A DNA stretch of 64,000 nucleotides from Rhodosalinus halophilus (GTDB lineage: Bacteria > Pseudomonadota > Alphaproteobacteria > Rhodobacterales > Rhodobacteraceae). Position numbers and translations under genes: made by a program. Positions 17,063 to 25,664 of this stretch are shown piece by piece. Position 1 is the first letter of the stretch. Each line of letters opens with the position of its first letter. The stretch lies in the NCBI RefSeq assembly GCF_003298775.1, contig NZ_QNTQ01000014.1, positions 1-64,000 of the forward strand. The letters run 5' to 3'. Below the pieces are notes generated by a model, which was not told the origin of the DNA, did no database searches, and saw nothing but the letters and a program-made list of their open reading frames with translations.

Positions 17063-18445
17063 ATGAAAAAGGACCGCTTCGCATCCCCGCGCTATGGCGT
17101 GGCGGAGCGCCGGATGGCCGAGGCCCTCGTCGAGCTCGAGGCCCAGGCGCTCGATCCGCCGACCGAGGAGACCTGCGCCTGCAAGGAGGGCATGTTTCCG
17201 GGCCTCAGCCGCCGCAGCCTCCTTGCGGGCGGGGCGTCCCTCGGCGGTGCGATGATCGCGGCCGCGGCGGGCCGGGCGCAGGAGGCGCCCCCGGGCGCCG
17301 CGCTGGAGCCCGTGCCAGAGGATCCGACGCGCGTGCAGGGCCAGCCCGTGCTCTCCGAAAACGGCTACGGATCCCGCTCGCAGTTCGAGAGCGAGGTGCG
17401 CTGGCGTTATCCCACCGCCACCGCGCACACGAGCTGGTCGATGACCCCGCTCGCTTCGGGCCACGGCATCGTCACGCCCTCGGGGCTGCATTTCGAGCGC
17501 CACCACGCCGGCATCCCCACGATCGACCCGCGCGCGCACAGCCTGATCCTTCACGGCATGGTCGAGGAGCCCCTGCGCTTCACGATGGACGACCTGATGC
17601 GCCTGCCCGCGGTCAGCCGCATGCATTTCATCGAGTGTTCGGGCAACACGCTGACCGAATGGGAGGAGCCGACGCTCAGGACCGTCCAGGGCACGCATGG
17701 ACTGACCTCGACATCCGAATGGACGGGGGTGAAGCTCTCGACCCTGCTGGAGATGGCAGGGCTCAGGGACGGCGCCGCCTGGATCCTCGCCGAGGGCGCC
17801 GACGCGGCGGTGATGACCCGATCGGTGCCGGTCGGGAAGGTAATGGACGACGCGATCCTCGCCTACGCGCAGAACGGCGAGGCGCTCCGCCCAGAGCAGG
17901 GCTATCCCCTGCGCCTTCTGCTGCCCGGCTTCGAGGGCAACATGCAGATCAAGTGGCTCCGCCGGCTCGAGGTCAGCGACACGCCCTACATGACGCGCGA
18001 GGAGACCTCGAAATACACCGACCTGATGCCCGACGGCCGGGCGCGGCAGTTCACCTTCGTGATGGACGCGAAATCGGTCATCACCTTCCCCTCGGGCGCC
18101 ATGCGCCTGCCACGGCCGGGCTACTACGAGATCACCGGTCTCGCCTGGTCGGGACGCGGCAAGGTGGCGAAGGTCGAGGTCTCCGCCGACGGCGGCGAGA
18201 CCTGGGAAGAGGCCGCGCTCGAGGGGCCGGTGCTCGACAAGTGCCACACGCGGTTCCGCCTGCCCTGGGTCTGGAACGGCGAGGAGGCGGTGCTCCAGAG
18301 CCGCGTGACGGACGAGACCGGCTACGTGCAACCGACGCTCGAGGAGTTGGTGGCGGTGCGGGGCACCGACAGCGTCTACCATCTGAACGCGATCCAGAGC
18401 TGGCGGGTGGCCGGCGACGGGGAGGTGACCAATGTCCATGCGTAA
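17063..18445 (+). CDS. soxC: sulfite/sulfane dehydrogenase molybdenum subunit SoxC
   Basis: This periplasmic molybdopterin enzyme of 460 residues is the catalytic half of SoxCD, which oxidises sulfane sulfur bound to SoxY (or sulfite). A twin-arginine signal SRRSLLAG is at 49-56, after an unusually long polar N-terminal region of about 45 residues. The molybdenum ligand is Cys192 in HFIECSGNTL, and the dimerisation domain follows with VSADGGETWEEA near 375. I chose the ATG at 17063, preceded by GGAGGAG, over an upstream in-frame Met because only this gives a sensible leader. It overlaps soxD by 14 bases. soxXYZAB are not in the window, so it may serve sulfite oxidation or work with Sox proteins encoded elsewhere. 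Confidence 0.92.
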   Translation: MKKDRFASPRYGVAERRMAEALVELEAQALDPPTEETCACKEGMFPGLSRRSLLAGGASLGGAMIAAAAGRAQEAPPGAALEPVPEDPTRVQGQPVLSENGYGSRSQFESEVRWRYPTATAHTSWSMTPLASGHGIVTPSGLHFERHHAGIPTIDPRAHSLILHGMVEEPLRFTMDDLMRLPAVSRMHFIECSGNTLTEWEEPTLRTVQGTHGLTSTSEWTGVKLSTLLEMAGLRDGAAWILAEGADAAVMTRSVPVGKVMDDAILAYAQNGEALRPEQGYPLRLLLPGFEGNMQIKWLRRLEVSDTPYMTREETSKYTDLMPDGRARQFTFVMDAKSVITFPSGAMRLPRPGYYEITGLAWSGRGKVAKVEVSADGGETWEEAALEGPVLDKCHTRFRLPWVWNGEEAVLQSRVTDETGYVQPTLEELVAVRGTDSVYHLNAIQSWRVAGDGEVTNVHA

Positions 18446-19130
18446 CGTCTCGATTTTGGCGGCCACGGGGGCGGCTTTCGCCCTCGCAAGCCACGCCCAG
18501 CAAGCGGATGACGCGCAAGTCCCGCGCCAGGCGGCCGAGCTTCCCCAGCGTCTCGAAGGGACCGGGGAACGCGCACCGGAAACGGTCCCGCGGTCGAGTG
18601 CCGAAGAGGGGGCGGAGATCGACCCCGCCGCCTTCCGCTTCGGCCTAGGCCGGCGCGCGAGCGGAGAGGAGATCGCCGCCGTCGACATCGACGTGATGCC
18701 CGACGGCCACGGCGCGCCGGAGGGCGGCGGCACCTTCGCCGAGGGAGAGGAGCTCTACGCGACCCACTGCGTCGCCTGCCACGGCGCGGATCTGCAGGGC
18801 GTGGAAGGAACCGGCGGCGTCGCGCTCATCGGCGGACGCGGCACGCTCGACACCGACGCGCCCGTTAAGACGGTGGAGAGCTACTGGCCCCATGCCTCGA
18901 CGCTCTTCGACTACACCCAGCGCGCGATGCCCTTCAACGCGCCGGGCTCGCTCACGCCGGACGAGGTCTATGCGATCAGCGCCTACATCCTCGGCCGCGC
19001 CGGCATCCTCGACAAAGGCACCGAGATGGACGCCGCGACCTTCGCGGAGATCGAAATGCCCAATGCCGACGGTTTCTACCGCGCCACGCGCCCCGACACG
19101 GGGCCCGGAGAAGCCCCGGACGCCGACTGA
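18432..19130 (+). CDS. soxD: SoxD-type cytochrome c subunit (single heme)
   Basis: This 232-residue exported cytochrome should accept electrons from SoxC. A signal peptide ends near residue 22 (ASHAQQ). One heme site, CVACH at 113-117, is visible, with Met166 in QRAMPFNAP as the probable sixth ligand. Paracoccus SoxD is larger (about 380 residues) with two heme domains, so this is a short, one-heme version resembling its first domain. Overlap with soxC by 14 bases indicates coupled translation and a 1:1 complex. It could also be viewed as a SorB-like electron acceptor; the partner identity argues for SoxD. Confidence 0.88.
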   Translation: MSMRNVSILAATGAAFALASHAQQADDAQVPRQAAELPQRLEGTGERAPETVPRSSAEEGAEIDPAAFRFGLGRRASGEEIAAVDIDVMPDGHGAPEGGGTFAEGEELYATHCVACHGADLQGVEGTGGVALIGGRGTLDTDAPVKTVESYWPHASTLFDYTQRAMPFNAPGSLTPDEVYAISAYILGRAGILDKGTEMDAATFAEIEMPNADGFYRATRPDTGPGEAPDAD

Positions 19131-19433
19131 CGAGGGGCGGCGAGACAGGCGCCCTCGAGGCGCGTCCGAGGCCGCCCCGGCGCTGACGGGGTGGAGCATT
19201 GCGTGTCCGGGGGCGTGCAGGATCGGAGTCGCGTTCGGTCTTGTACGCCATCTTTGGGGCGAACCGGATGGTCAGGCAGCGATGTTGCCTCTGCGCCTCG
19301 CTGCAAGCCGGGCCACACTTCGTCTTGTAGCGCGGCGGAACGGGGCTGCTCATCAGGTGACCGACCCCTGTGAATTCACGGGATGACTTCCCCGCCGCCC
19401 TCTGGGCGCCAACCCCCGGGGGCGGCGCGCGCG
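19131..19433. other. intergenic between converging genes
   Basis: This 303-base gap lies between soxD and the converging large exported protein gene. GCGCC at 19149-19153 and GGCGC at 19159-19163 could form a short hairpin just after soxD, but no T-run follows. Short open frames on both strands around 19190-19350 match nothing I know. Confidence 0.4.
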
Positions 19434-22400
19434 TCAGAACTCGATGACCGGCGCGCTCTCGGAGGACGTCTCGGCCGCTGGCGCCAGGGAGTCGAGCCGG
19501 ACGGCGACGGTCGTCAGCCCCTCGTCATGCCAGACCACGGCCTCCAGGGTTGCGGGGGGAAGCCGGCTTTCGACCCGCCCGAGCGCGTCGCGCCCGGTCT
19601 CCAGCGCCTCACCCCAGCCGTGCAGCACCCTCTGCCCGCCGCCGTCCAGATGGCGCAGCCCCCGCGTGAACGGCCCTCTGCCGTAACGCTCCGCCAGCGC
19701 GGCGAGCACCGCCTCCGTCATGTCGCCCGGAATGACCTGTCGCAGCGCCGCCTGCGCGACCTCGCCGTCGCGGAAGGTGACGACCATGCAGCGGATGCCA
19801 GCCTCTTCGGCGCGGGCGGGCTCGGGCGGCGCGTCGGCCTTGCAGCCCGGATCGCCCGCGGCAATGCGCCCGGCCTCCGTCTCGTGGACCGCATCGGCGC
19901 CGAAGGCCGCGCCGAGCGCCGCGACCGCCGCCTCGCGCGCCATCCCGCCCGCGACACCCAGCAGCGCGAAATCGGACGCCTGTTCGCGGTGATCCTTCGG
20001 TATACCCAGACGGATTTCCTCGGGCGGGAACACGCGCGCGCGGAGCGCCAGCCCTGCGACCTCGGGATAGACCTTCGCCACGTCCTCGGCCCGCAGGACG
20101 AGTGCGACGCCGGTGCCCTCACGCAGCAGCTGCGGCATCTGGCGGAGCGGCACGGCGGTCGCCTGCGCCGGCACCGGCAAGGGGGGCACTTCGCGCCCGA
20201 GCTTCTCCCAGTTGTATGGCCGGTCCTGCGCTTCGCGGAGCTGCGAGTGGTAGAAGAAGCCGCTTCCCGTGTCCGGCGTGTAGGCGGTGGCGACCGGCGC
20301 GGCGTCGTCGGCCCGGCGCAGCATCACGAAGCGTGCGCCCTCGGGGACGAGTGCGGCAGCCTCGGCGACGGCGGCGGCTTCCCGCGGCGGCGGAAAGGCC
20401 GTCACCTCGAGCGGGTGTTCCGTGGCGAGCGTGACCAGCGTGGCGTGGATCTCGGGGCGCGGCAGTCCGGTCCGCTCGCGCGCGCGCCATTGGTCAAGGT
20501 CCAGCAGGATCGCCGCGCCCGGCTCCCGACGAAACGCCTCGGCGAGCGCGACCGCCCCCGGCGAGCGAAGGTCCTCCGGCATCGCCAGACCCTCGCTCCG
20601 GACGATATTGCTGTAACGGCGCGTCTGGACGCTGTCGCTCAGCACGGTGGAGGGCTCCTCGGTGCCCGGCCGCCGGAGCAGCGCGAGGCCGTCGCCGCTC
20701 AGGGCGTCGGCGAGAAACGCCTCCGCCTCGGCGCGGCTGCGCCGAAACGTGGGCTCCGCGGCGGCCGCCGCGCCGTCGAGGGGAAAGCGGTAGAGGACCC
20801 GCGCCGGGTCCACGACCGTCGGGACCGCGCCGGGCTCCAGGATCTCGCCCGAGAGCGCCACGGCATGCACGCGCAAGTCGCCATAACTCGTCACCTGCGC
20901 GAGCCGCGGACGCACCTTCAGGCGCACGGGCAGGCTGCGTTCGCCCGCGGTCCGCGCCCGGAATGCGTCGAGCTCCGCCGCCGGGAGCCGCACCTCCAGG
21001 GCCTCGGCGTTCCTCACCTCGGTGCGCAATGCGCGCGGCGCGATCTCTGGGGCGCGCATCATGTCGGGCGTGGCGAGCGCAAGGCCGGAGACAGAGAAGG
21101 ACTGCGTGGCGGGATCGTAGTCGCCGAGCCGGACTGTGCCGGTCAGCCAGTAATCGGGCGCGCCGTCGAAGGATTGCGCGTTCGCCGCGGACAGGACATC
21201 CTGCAACTGGGCGTGGCGGGCGATCTCGTCCGCCCCGGCCGGATATGAGAGGTACCCCGCGATGACCGGCTCCGGATCGAGGCCGTAGGCCCGCGCTATC
21301 GCGTGGACCAGCGTGGCCCTCGGCCTCGGCGTCAGCACGTCGTACTCCGGCGCCGCGGGCGGATCCTCGAAGGCGAAGCGTTCCAGCACCGTGCCGCCGC
21401 CCGGCTCGGTGATGGCCGCCTCGCGCGGGCGCGCGGATATGACGAGGAGCGGCGGCCCGTCCTGGGTGGCGAAGGCATGAAGCCCGGTGACCTCGACGCC
21501 GACGCGCGCGGACAGGGCGCGTCGTCCGTAGCGATCCGGCGGCGCAGCCACCGCATAGCCGCCGGCCGAGGCGGGGAGCAGGAGATAGACGCCGGCGACG
21601 GCGTCGCTACGCGTTGCCAGCGCGACGACGTTCTCCGCCGGAATTGCGAGCGCCGTGGCGAGCCGCATCGCCCCCGCGCGGTCGTAGTTGCCCGCGAAGA
21701 AAGAAAAGGTCATGCCGCCCTGCGCGGTCTCCCGCCCGCTCCGCGAGGAGAGCTCGAGACGCCCCGCCGCCGGCGAGTCGGTCCACACGAGCGGGCGGCC
21801 GTCCGCGGGCAGGGCGCGCGGCGCTCCGGCGCGGTCGAGCATCGCCGCGACGTCGGCCGGCTCGCTCGGGGACCATGGGCCGGCGTCAGCGCTGCCGGCC
21901 GCCCGCACGCGGGGCGTCCCCTGGTGGCGATAGACCACCTCGGTCGGCGAAGCACCCTCGTGGATCACGATGTCGTGCGGCCGCGAGAACGAGAAGGTTG
22001 CGACCATCCCGGCCGCGATCTCCCGGGTTTCGAGCGACAGATCCGTCGCGTAGGAGAACAGCAGGCGGCGCGAGGGCGTCGCGGCGACGAAGGCTTCGGC
22101 CTCCGCGGCCGGCATCGGCAGGAAACGCGGCCAACCCTCGGCCGCGGGCGGCAACGGCGCGAAGACGGGCTGCACCTCCAGGCCCGGCAGAACCCGTTCG
22201 GCCCATGACGCCGAGGGCTGACGGCAATCCCCGTCGAGCTTCAGCGGGAAGCCGCCGCGCTCGAAGTCGTAGGCATCGAGCGCAGCGTTGCAATAGACGC
22301 GCAGCGGCAGCGGTTCGGGCAGGCCGCCGGGAAACTGGCCTGGCAGGGCGGCGCGGATCGCGCGGCCGGCGCGGCGCTCCACGAAGGGGTCGCCGCCCAA

Positions 22401-23237
22401 GTGCAGCAGCATGTCCATCGGCTGCAGCGGGCGCTGGAGCGCTTCCTCCCGCACGCGCCGGTCCGTCGCTTCGTCGAGCAGACCGGCCGGGCTGGCCCCG
22501 GCGGACTCGAGAAAGCTCAGAGGGGCCAGCGGCGGCTGGCCGGGCTCGAGCAGCGGCACGATCATGTTGAGAACCGCCCGGTCAAGGTTCCCGCCCGCCG
22601 CCTCCGGCAACGCGACGTTCCGCGTCCTGGCGACCGCGAGGTGCCCGTCCACGAAGACAAGGCGGCCGCGGCGTTCGACGCCGGCGCCGCCGGGCGCGAG
22701 CGGCGCGGTTCCGTCTGCGGCCGCGCCCTGCGCAGCGACGACTCCGGGCGTCGAGGAGCCTCCGACAGCCTGACCCTGCGCCCCGCCTGCCGCGCCTGCC
22801 CCGGTTGACGGGGCGGGCGCGGCGGTCGCCGACCGTTGGCGTGTCGCGCGCAGCGTGCCAAGCATCGTGGCGTCGGCCTGGCCGTCGACCGGAAGCCCCG
22901 CGTCGGCCTCGAACGCGCGGATCGCCGCGCGGGTGCGGGGCCCGGTGATGCCGTCGACCGGCCCGGCGTCATAGCCGAGCGCGTTCAGCGCGGACTGGAT
23001 CTCCCGCGTTCGGGCGCGCTGCTCGGCCCGCTCGGCGGCCGTCGGCCCGCTCGCTTGCGGCGCCGGGGCCGCCTGCCGCGGCGCCTGTTGGCGCTGGCGC
23101 TGGAGGCGCTGCTGTTCGAGGCGCATCGCCTCGATGCCGAGTTGCAGGATGGTTCGCCCGAGGTCGTCGGCGACCACCGGAGGCGCCGGTGCGGCCAAGG
23201 CCAGGAGGGCTGCCAAGCCCACAACAGGGGTGCGCAT
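19434..23237 (-). CDS. large exported protein with peptidoglycan-binding domain
   Basis: This 1267-residue protein is exported by a signal peptide ending near residue 23 (VVADDLG). A Gln/Arg/Ala-rich linker follows, then a PG_binding_1 domain at about 78-130 (the core includes LGYDAGPVDGITGPRTRAAI), then a proline/alanine-rich linker. The remaining roughly 1050 residues match no domain I recognise; they contain only a few cysteines and no membrane helix. It probably anchors to the cell wall and works in the periplasm. The start ATG at 23237 has GGAGGAT upstream, and a perfect hairpin lies at 23261-23278. It converges on soxD and has no coupled partner. Its size and missing annotation make it a good target. 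Confidence 0.8.
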   Translation of the reverse strand: MRTPVVGLAALLALAAPAPPVVADDLGRTILQLGIEAMRLEQQRLQRQRQQAPRQAAPAPQASGPTAAERAEQRARTREIQSALNALGYDAGPVDGITGPRTRAAIRAFEADAGLPVDGQADATMLGTLRATRQRSATAAPAPSTGAGAAGGAQGQAVGGSSTPGVVAAQGAAADGTAPLAPGGAGVERRGRLVFVDGHLAVARTRNVALPEAAGGNLDRAVLNMIVPLLEPGQPPLAPLSFLESAGASPAGLLDEATDRRVREEALQRPLQPMDMLLHLGGDPFVERRAGRAIRAALPGQFPGGLPEPLPLRVYCNAALDAYDFERGGFPLKLDGDCRQPSASWAERVLPGLEVQPVFAPLPPAAEGWPRFLPMPAAEAEAFVAATPSRRLLFSYATDLSLETREIAAGMVATFSFSRPHDIVIHEGASPTEVVYRHQGTPRVRAAGSADAGPWSPSEPADVAAMLDRAGAPRALPADGRPLVWTDSPAAGRLELSSRSGRETAQGGMTFSFFAGNYDRAGAMRLATALAIPAENVVALATRSDAVAGVYLLLPASAGGYAVAAPPDRYGRRALSARVGVEVTGLHAFATQDGPPLLVISARPREAAITEPGGGTVLERFAFEDPPAAPEYDVLTPRPRATLVHAIARAYGLDPEPVIAGYLSYPAGADEIARHAQLQDVLSAANAQSFDGAPDYWLTGTVRLGDYDPATQSFSVSGLALATPDMMRAPEIAPRALRTEVRNAEALEVRLPAAELDAFRARTAGERSLPVRLKVRPRLAQVTSYGDLRVHAVALSGEILEPGAVPTVVDPARVLYRFPLDGAAAAAEPTFRRSRAEAEAFLADALSGDGLALLRRPGTEEPSTVLSDSVQTRRYSNIVRSEGLAMPEDLRSPGAVALAEAFRREPGAAILLDLDQWRARERTGLPRPEIHATLVTLATEHPLEVTAFPPPREAAAVAEAAALVPEGARFVMLRRADDAAPVATAYTPDTGSGFFYHSQLREAQDRPYNWEKLGREVPPLPVPAQATAVPLRQMPQLLREGTGVALVLRAEDVAKVYPEVAGLALRARVFPPEEIRLGIPKDHREQASDFALLGVAGGMAREAAVAALGAAFGADAVHETEAGRIAAGDPGCKADAPPEPARAEEAGIRCMVVTFRDGEVAQAALRQVIPGDMTEAVLAALAERYGRGPFTRGLRHLDGGGQRVLHGWGEALETGRDALGRVESRLPPATLEAVVWHDEGLTTVAVRLDSLAPAAETSSESAPVIEF

Positions 23238-23260
23238 ATCTATCCTCCGAGGCCGCGATG

Positions 23261-23278
23261 GTGGTAACAAATTACCAC
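23261..23278. promoter_or_regulatory. perfect inverted repeat before the large exported gene
   Basis: GTGGTAA at 23261-23267 and TTACCAC at 23272-23278 form a perfect 7-bp inverted repeat around CAAA. It lies 24 bases upstream of the ATG at 23237. It could be a repressor operator or a hairpin in the leader RNA next to the ribosome binding site. The local sequence is AT-rich compared with both sides. Confidence 0.45.
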
Positions 23279-23748
23279 GAATCGCCCCCGATCCCAAAGG
23301 TCTCTGGGCACGCCTTGGCGGCCCGATCCGGACGGTGCGCCTTGGCGGCCCGGCGGCTTGCCGCGCCGCGGGCCTCGGGGATCGAGCGTGCGAGCTTGGG
23401 CGGCTCAGCGGCGAAAGACGCCGCCGCCCGGCATCCGGACGGGTGCTGCTTGCGCATCCCGCCCCGGGCCTCCGCTGCGCCAGGCCGGCCAAGCCCTCGC
23501 CTGCCGCGAGACGCGTCTGGCAGGGCGAAGCTGGAGTTCTCTCGCATGCATCATCCCGGTCTCCGCAGAGCGGCACGGTCTCAGTCCTGACGCCAGCCTG
23601 CAGCGGGTCGCGTTTCGGCTTCGCAGACGCGGAGAGACCTTCTCAGGAGTCGGTCGACACCTATCCTGCCTCGGCGGGAGAGCATGTCGCCAGGTGTTCG
23701 AGCAGTGCGAACGCCGCGGGATCGAGCGCTCGGCGTCGCGCCCGGCGC
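23279..23748. other. intergenic, no gene recognised
   Basis: These 470 bases separate the large exported protein gene from the end of the racemase gene; both are transcribed leftward. Open frames exist on both strands but none carries a domain or ribosome binding site that I recognise. The promoter of the large gene should lie in the first 100 bases. Confidence 0.4.
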
Positions 23749-24501
23749 TCACGTGATCGCTGATCTTCGCACGAGCCGGCCCGGCGCGTCCCGGGCGAGC
23801 GCCGCAGCGGCGAGATGCGCCATGTGCCAGGCCAGCACCTGATTGCTGCTCAGGACGGGGCGCCGGACCTCGGCTTCCAGCGCGTCGATCACGTCGAGCG
23901 TGCGCAGGTTGGTGCAGGAGAGGAAGATCGCCTCCGCCCCCGAGTCCGCCGCCCGGCGCGCCGCGGCGCGCACTGAACGGGCGTCGATCCGCGCCACGCG
24001 CGCCTCGACCTCTTCGCCGAAGGAGAGCGCGGCGGGCACGGCGAAGCCTGCCGCCTCGAAGGCGCGGCGAATGGGCGCCGCGACGCTCTCGATGTAGGGC
24101 GAAACGATGGCGACCGAGCGGGCTTCGAGCGTGCGGAGTGCCGCGAAGGCGGCGGTCAGGGGGTCGGTGACGGCCTGCGCGCCGGTCGCGCCGCGCACCA
24201 GCTCTGCGACACGCGCGGCGCCGATCAGCGTCGTGCCGGAGGTGCAGGCATAGCCCACCGCGCCGAACTCTGCAGCCGGTGGCAGCAGTCCGGCAGCCTG
24301 CGGCAGCGCTTCCTCCATCTTTGCGATGGTATCGGGATTGAGGTCCGCGCCGGACGGGATGCGGCTGACGTGGAGCGCGACCTCGGGCGGCAGGACGCGG
24401 CGGAAGTCCTGCTCCACCGTCTCGTCCACCTGCAGCACGATCAGGCCGAGGGTGCCCTGCGTGCCGATGGCGCCGGTAAGGCTGTAGGGCATGCGGGTCA
24501 T
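23749..24501 (-). CDS. Asp/Glu racemase superfamily protein (maleate isomerase/EutA-like)
   Basis: This 250-residue cytoplasmic enzyme belongs to the Asp/Glu/hydantoin racemase fold, which includes maleate isomerase, arylmalonate decarboxylase and EutA of ectoine utilisation. Both catalytic cysteines are present: Cys86 in YACTSGTTL and Cys196 in FLSCTNLRT. The start ATG at 24501 overlaps the stop of the M24 gene in an ATGA, so it is the last gene of a coupled three-gene unit. With a PLP lyase and an M24 hydrolase upstream, a role in degrading a cyclic or modified amino acid is likely. The exact reaction cannot be assigned. Confidence 0.82.
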   Translation of the reverse strand: MTRMPYSLTGAIGTQGTLGLIVLQVDETVEQDFRRVLPPEVALHVSRIPSGADLNPDTIAKMEEALPQAAGLLPPAAEFGAVGYACTSGTTLIGAARVAELVRGATGAQAVTDPLTAAFAALRTLEARSVAIVSPYIESVAAPIRRAFEAAGFAVPAALSFGEEVEARVARIDARSVRAAARRAADSGAEAIFLSCTNLRTLDVIDALEAEVRRPVLSSNQVLAWHMAHLAAAALARDAPGRLVRRSAIT

Positions 24502-25664
24502 GCACCGACCACCGGAAGCTCGGCCGGCGCGCGGGTGGACAGCAGTTCCGGCCCGTCCACGCGCAGCACGAGATTCTCCTCGTGCACGAGCAGGCGCCCG
24601 GGCGCGACCTCCGCCCCGGGCTCCAGGGTCAGCACCATCCCCTCGCGCAACACGGTGTCGTCCAGCGGCGTGAACGAGGGCCATTCGGTCAGGCTGAGGC
24701 CAAGACCGTGCCCCAGCCGCCCCGCGCCGGGCGTGGCGCCCCGCGCGCGCAATTCGTTCGCCAGCAGACGGTGCACGTCGCAGGCGCGCAGGCCGGGCCG
24801 CAGCTCCCGCAGCGCGGCGTCGGTGGCGGCGTGAAGCGCGGCGTGGGTGCGTCGGGCAGCGTCGCTGGCGCGCCCCACGGCGAAGTTGCGGTCGAAGTCG
24901 CAGTAATGGCCGTCGCGCACCGCCCCGGTGTCGAGCATCAGCACGTCCCCCTGTTGCAGCGCCCGGTCGCCGGCGGGCGAGATCACGTCGCCGTAGCCGT
25001 CCCGGCCCGCGCCACCCGCGACGTAGGAGACCCAGTCAGCCCCTTCCTCCAGGAGCGCGACCTGGAACGCGCGGAAGACCTCCGCCATCGTCCGGCCCTC
25101 GCCAGCGAACTCCGGCACACGGGCGAAGGCCCGGTCGGCCACGCCGCAGGCCGCGCGGATCCTGTCGATCTCGGTCTCCGACTTGACTTCGCGCACCCGG
25201 CGCACCACCGCCGTCGCATCCGTGAAGGTGCGGGGCGCAAGACGCGCCTCCACCAGCGCGTGATCGGCGAGCGGCATGCGCAGATGCGTCTCCGGTCCCA
25301 TCGGCAGGCCGACGCGGCCCCGCTCGGGCACGATCCCGGTCAGCGCGTCGATCAGCAGGCTCACGCCGTCGTCCTGCGGATCGGGCGCGTCCCAGGTGCG
25401 GATGTCCTCGATCCAGGTTCGGCCCATCAGCTCCGCCCCGATCGCCGGGATCACCGCGACGGGCGGCCCGGAGGACGGCACGATCACGAACCAGGGCCGT
25501 GTCGGGCTTTCCCAGAAGCGCGTCAGAAAGCCGGTGACGTAGAAGACATCCGGCGGCGTCGTCAGAAGCAGCGCCTCCATCCCTTCGGCCGCCATTGCCC
25601 CCTGCAACGCCGAGACGCGCCGCCGGTATTCCCCGGCGGGGAAGATTGCGGAGCGTTCAGCCAT
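24498..25664 (-). CDS. M24-family hydrolase (Xaa-Pro peptidase/creatinase fold)
   Basis: This is a 388-residue pita-bread-fold hydrolase. The N-terminal creatinase-like domain covers about 1-155. The C-terminal domain holds the full metal set: Asp245 in MLDTGAV, Asp256 in CDFDRN, His319 in GHGLG, Glu348 in LEPG, and Glu362/363 in HEENLVL. The family includes Xaa-Pro dipeptidases, creatinase and ectoine hydrolase (DoeA/EutD). Its position between an Asp/Glu racemase and a threonine-dehydratase-like lyase matches the enzyme types of ectoine operons, so a ring-opening or amide-hydrolysing role is a reasonable guess. The start ATG at 25664 overlaps the upstream gene by 8 bases; the GGAGG directly abuts it, so a slightly later start is possible. 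Confidence 0.88.
   Translation of the reverse strand: MAERSAIFPAGEYRRRVSALQGAMAAEGMEALLLTTPPDVFYVTGFLTRFWESPTRPWFVIVPSSGPPVAVIPAIGAELMGRTWIEDIRTWDAPDPQDDGVSLLIDALTGIVPERGRVGLPMGPETHLRMPLADHALVEARLAPRTFTDATAVVRRVREVKSETEIDRIRAACGVADRAFARVPEFAGEGRTMAEVFRAFQVALLEEGADWVSYVAGGAGRDGYGDVISPAGDRALQQGDVLMLDTGAVRDGHYCDFDRNFAVGRASDAARRTHAALHAATDAALRELRPGLRACDVHRLLANELRARGATPGAGRLGHGLGLSLTEWPSFTPLDDTVLREGMVLTLEPGAEVAPGRLLVHEENLVLRVDGPELLSTRAPAELPVVGA

Noticed and set aside
19190-19373. 60-codon frame with paired cysteines after soxD
   Set aside because: It lacks a ribosome binding site and matches nothing; the opposite strand has equally long frames.
24498-25664. Naming the M24 protein an ectoine hydrolase (doeA/eutD)
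   Set aside because: Only the fold, the metal ligands and the neighbouring enzyme types agree; other ectoine genes are missing.
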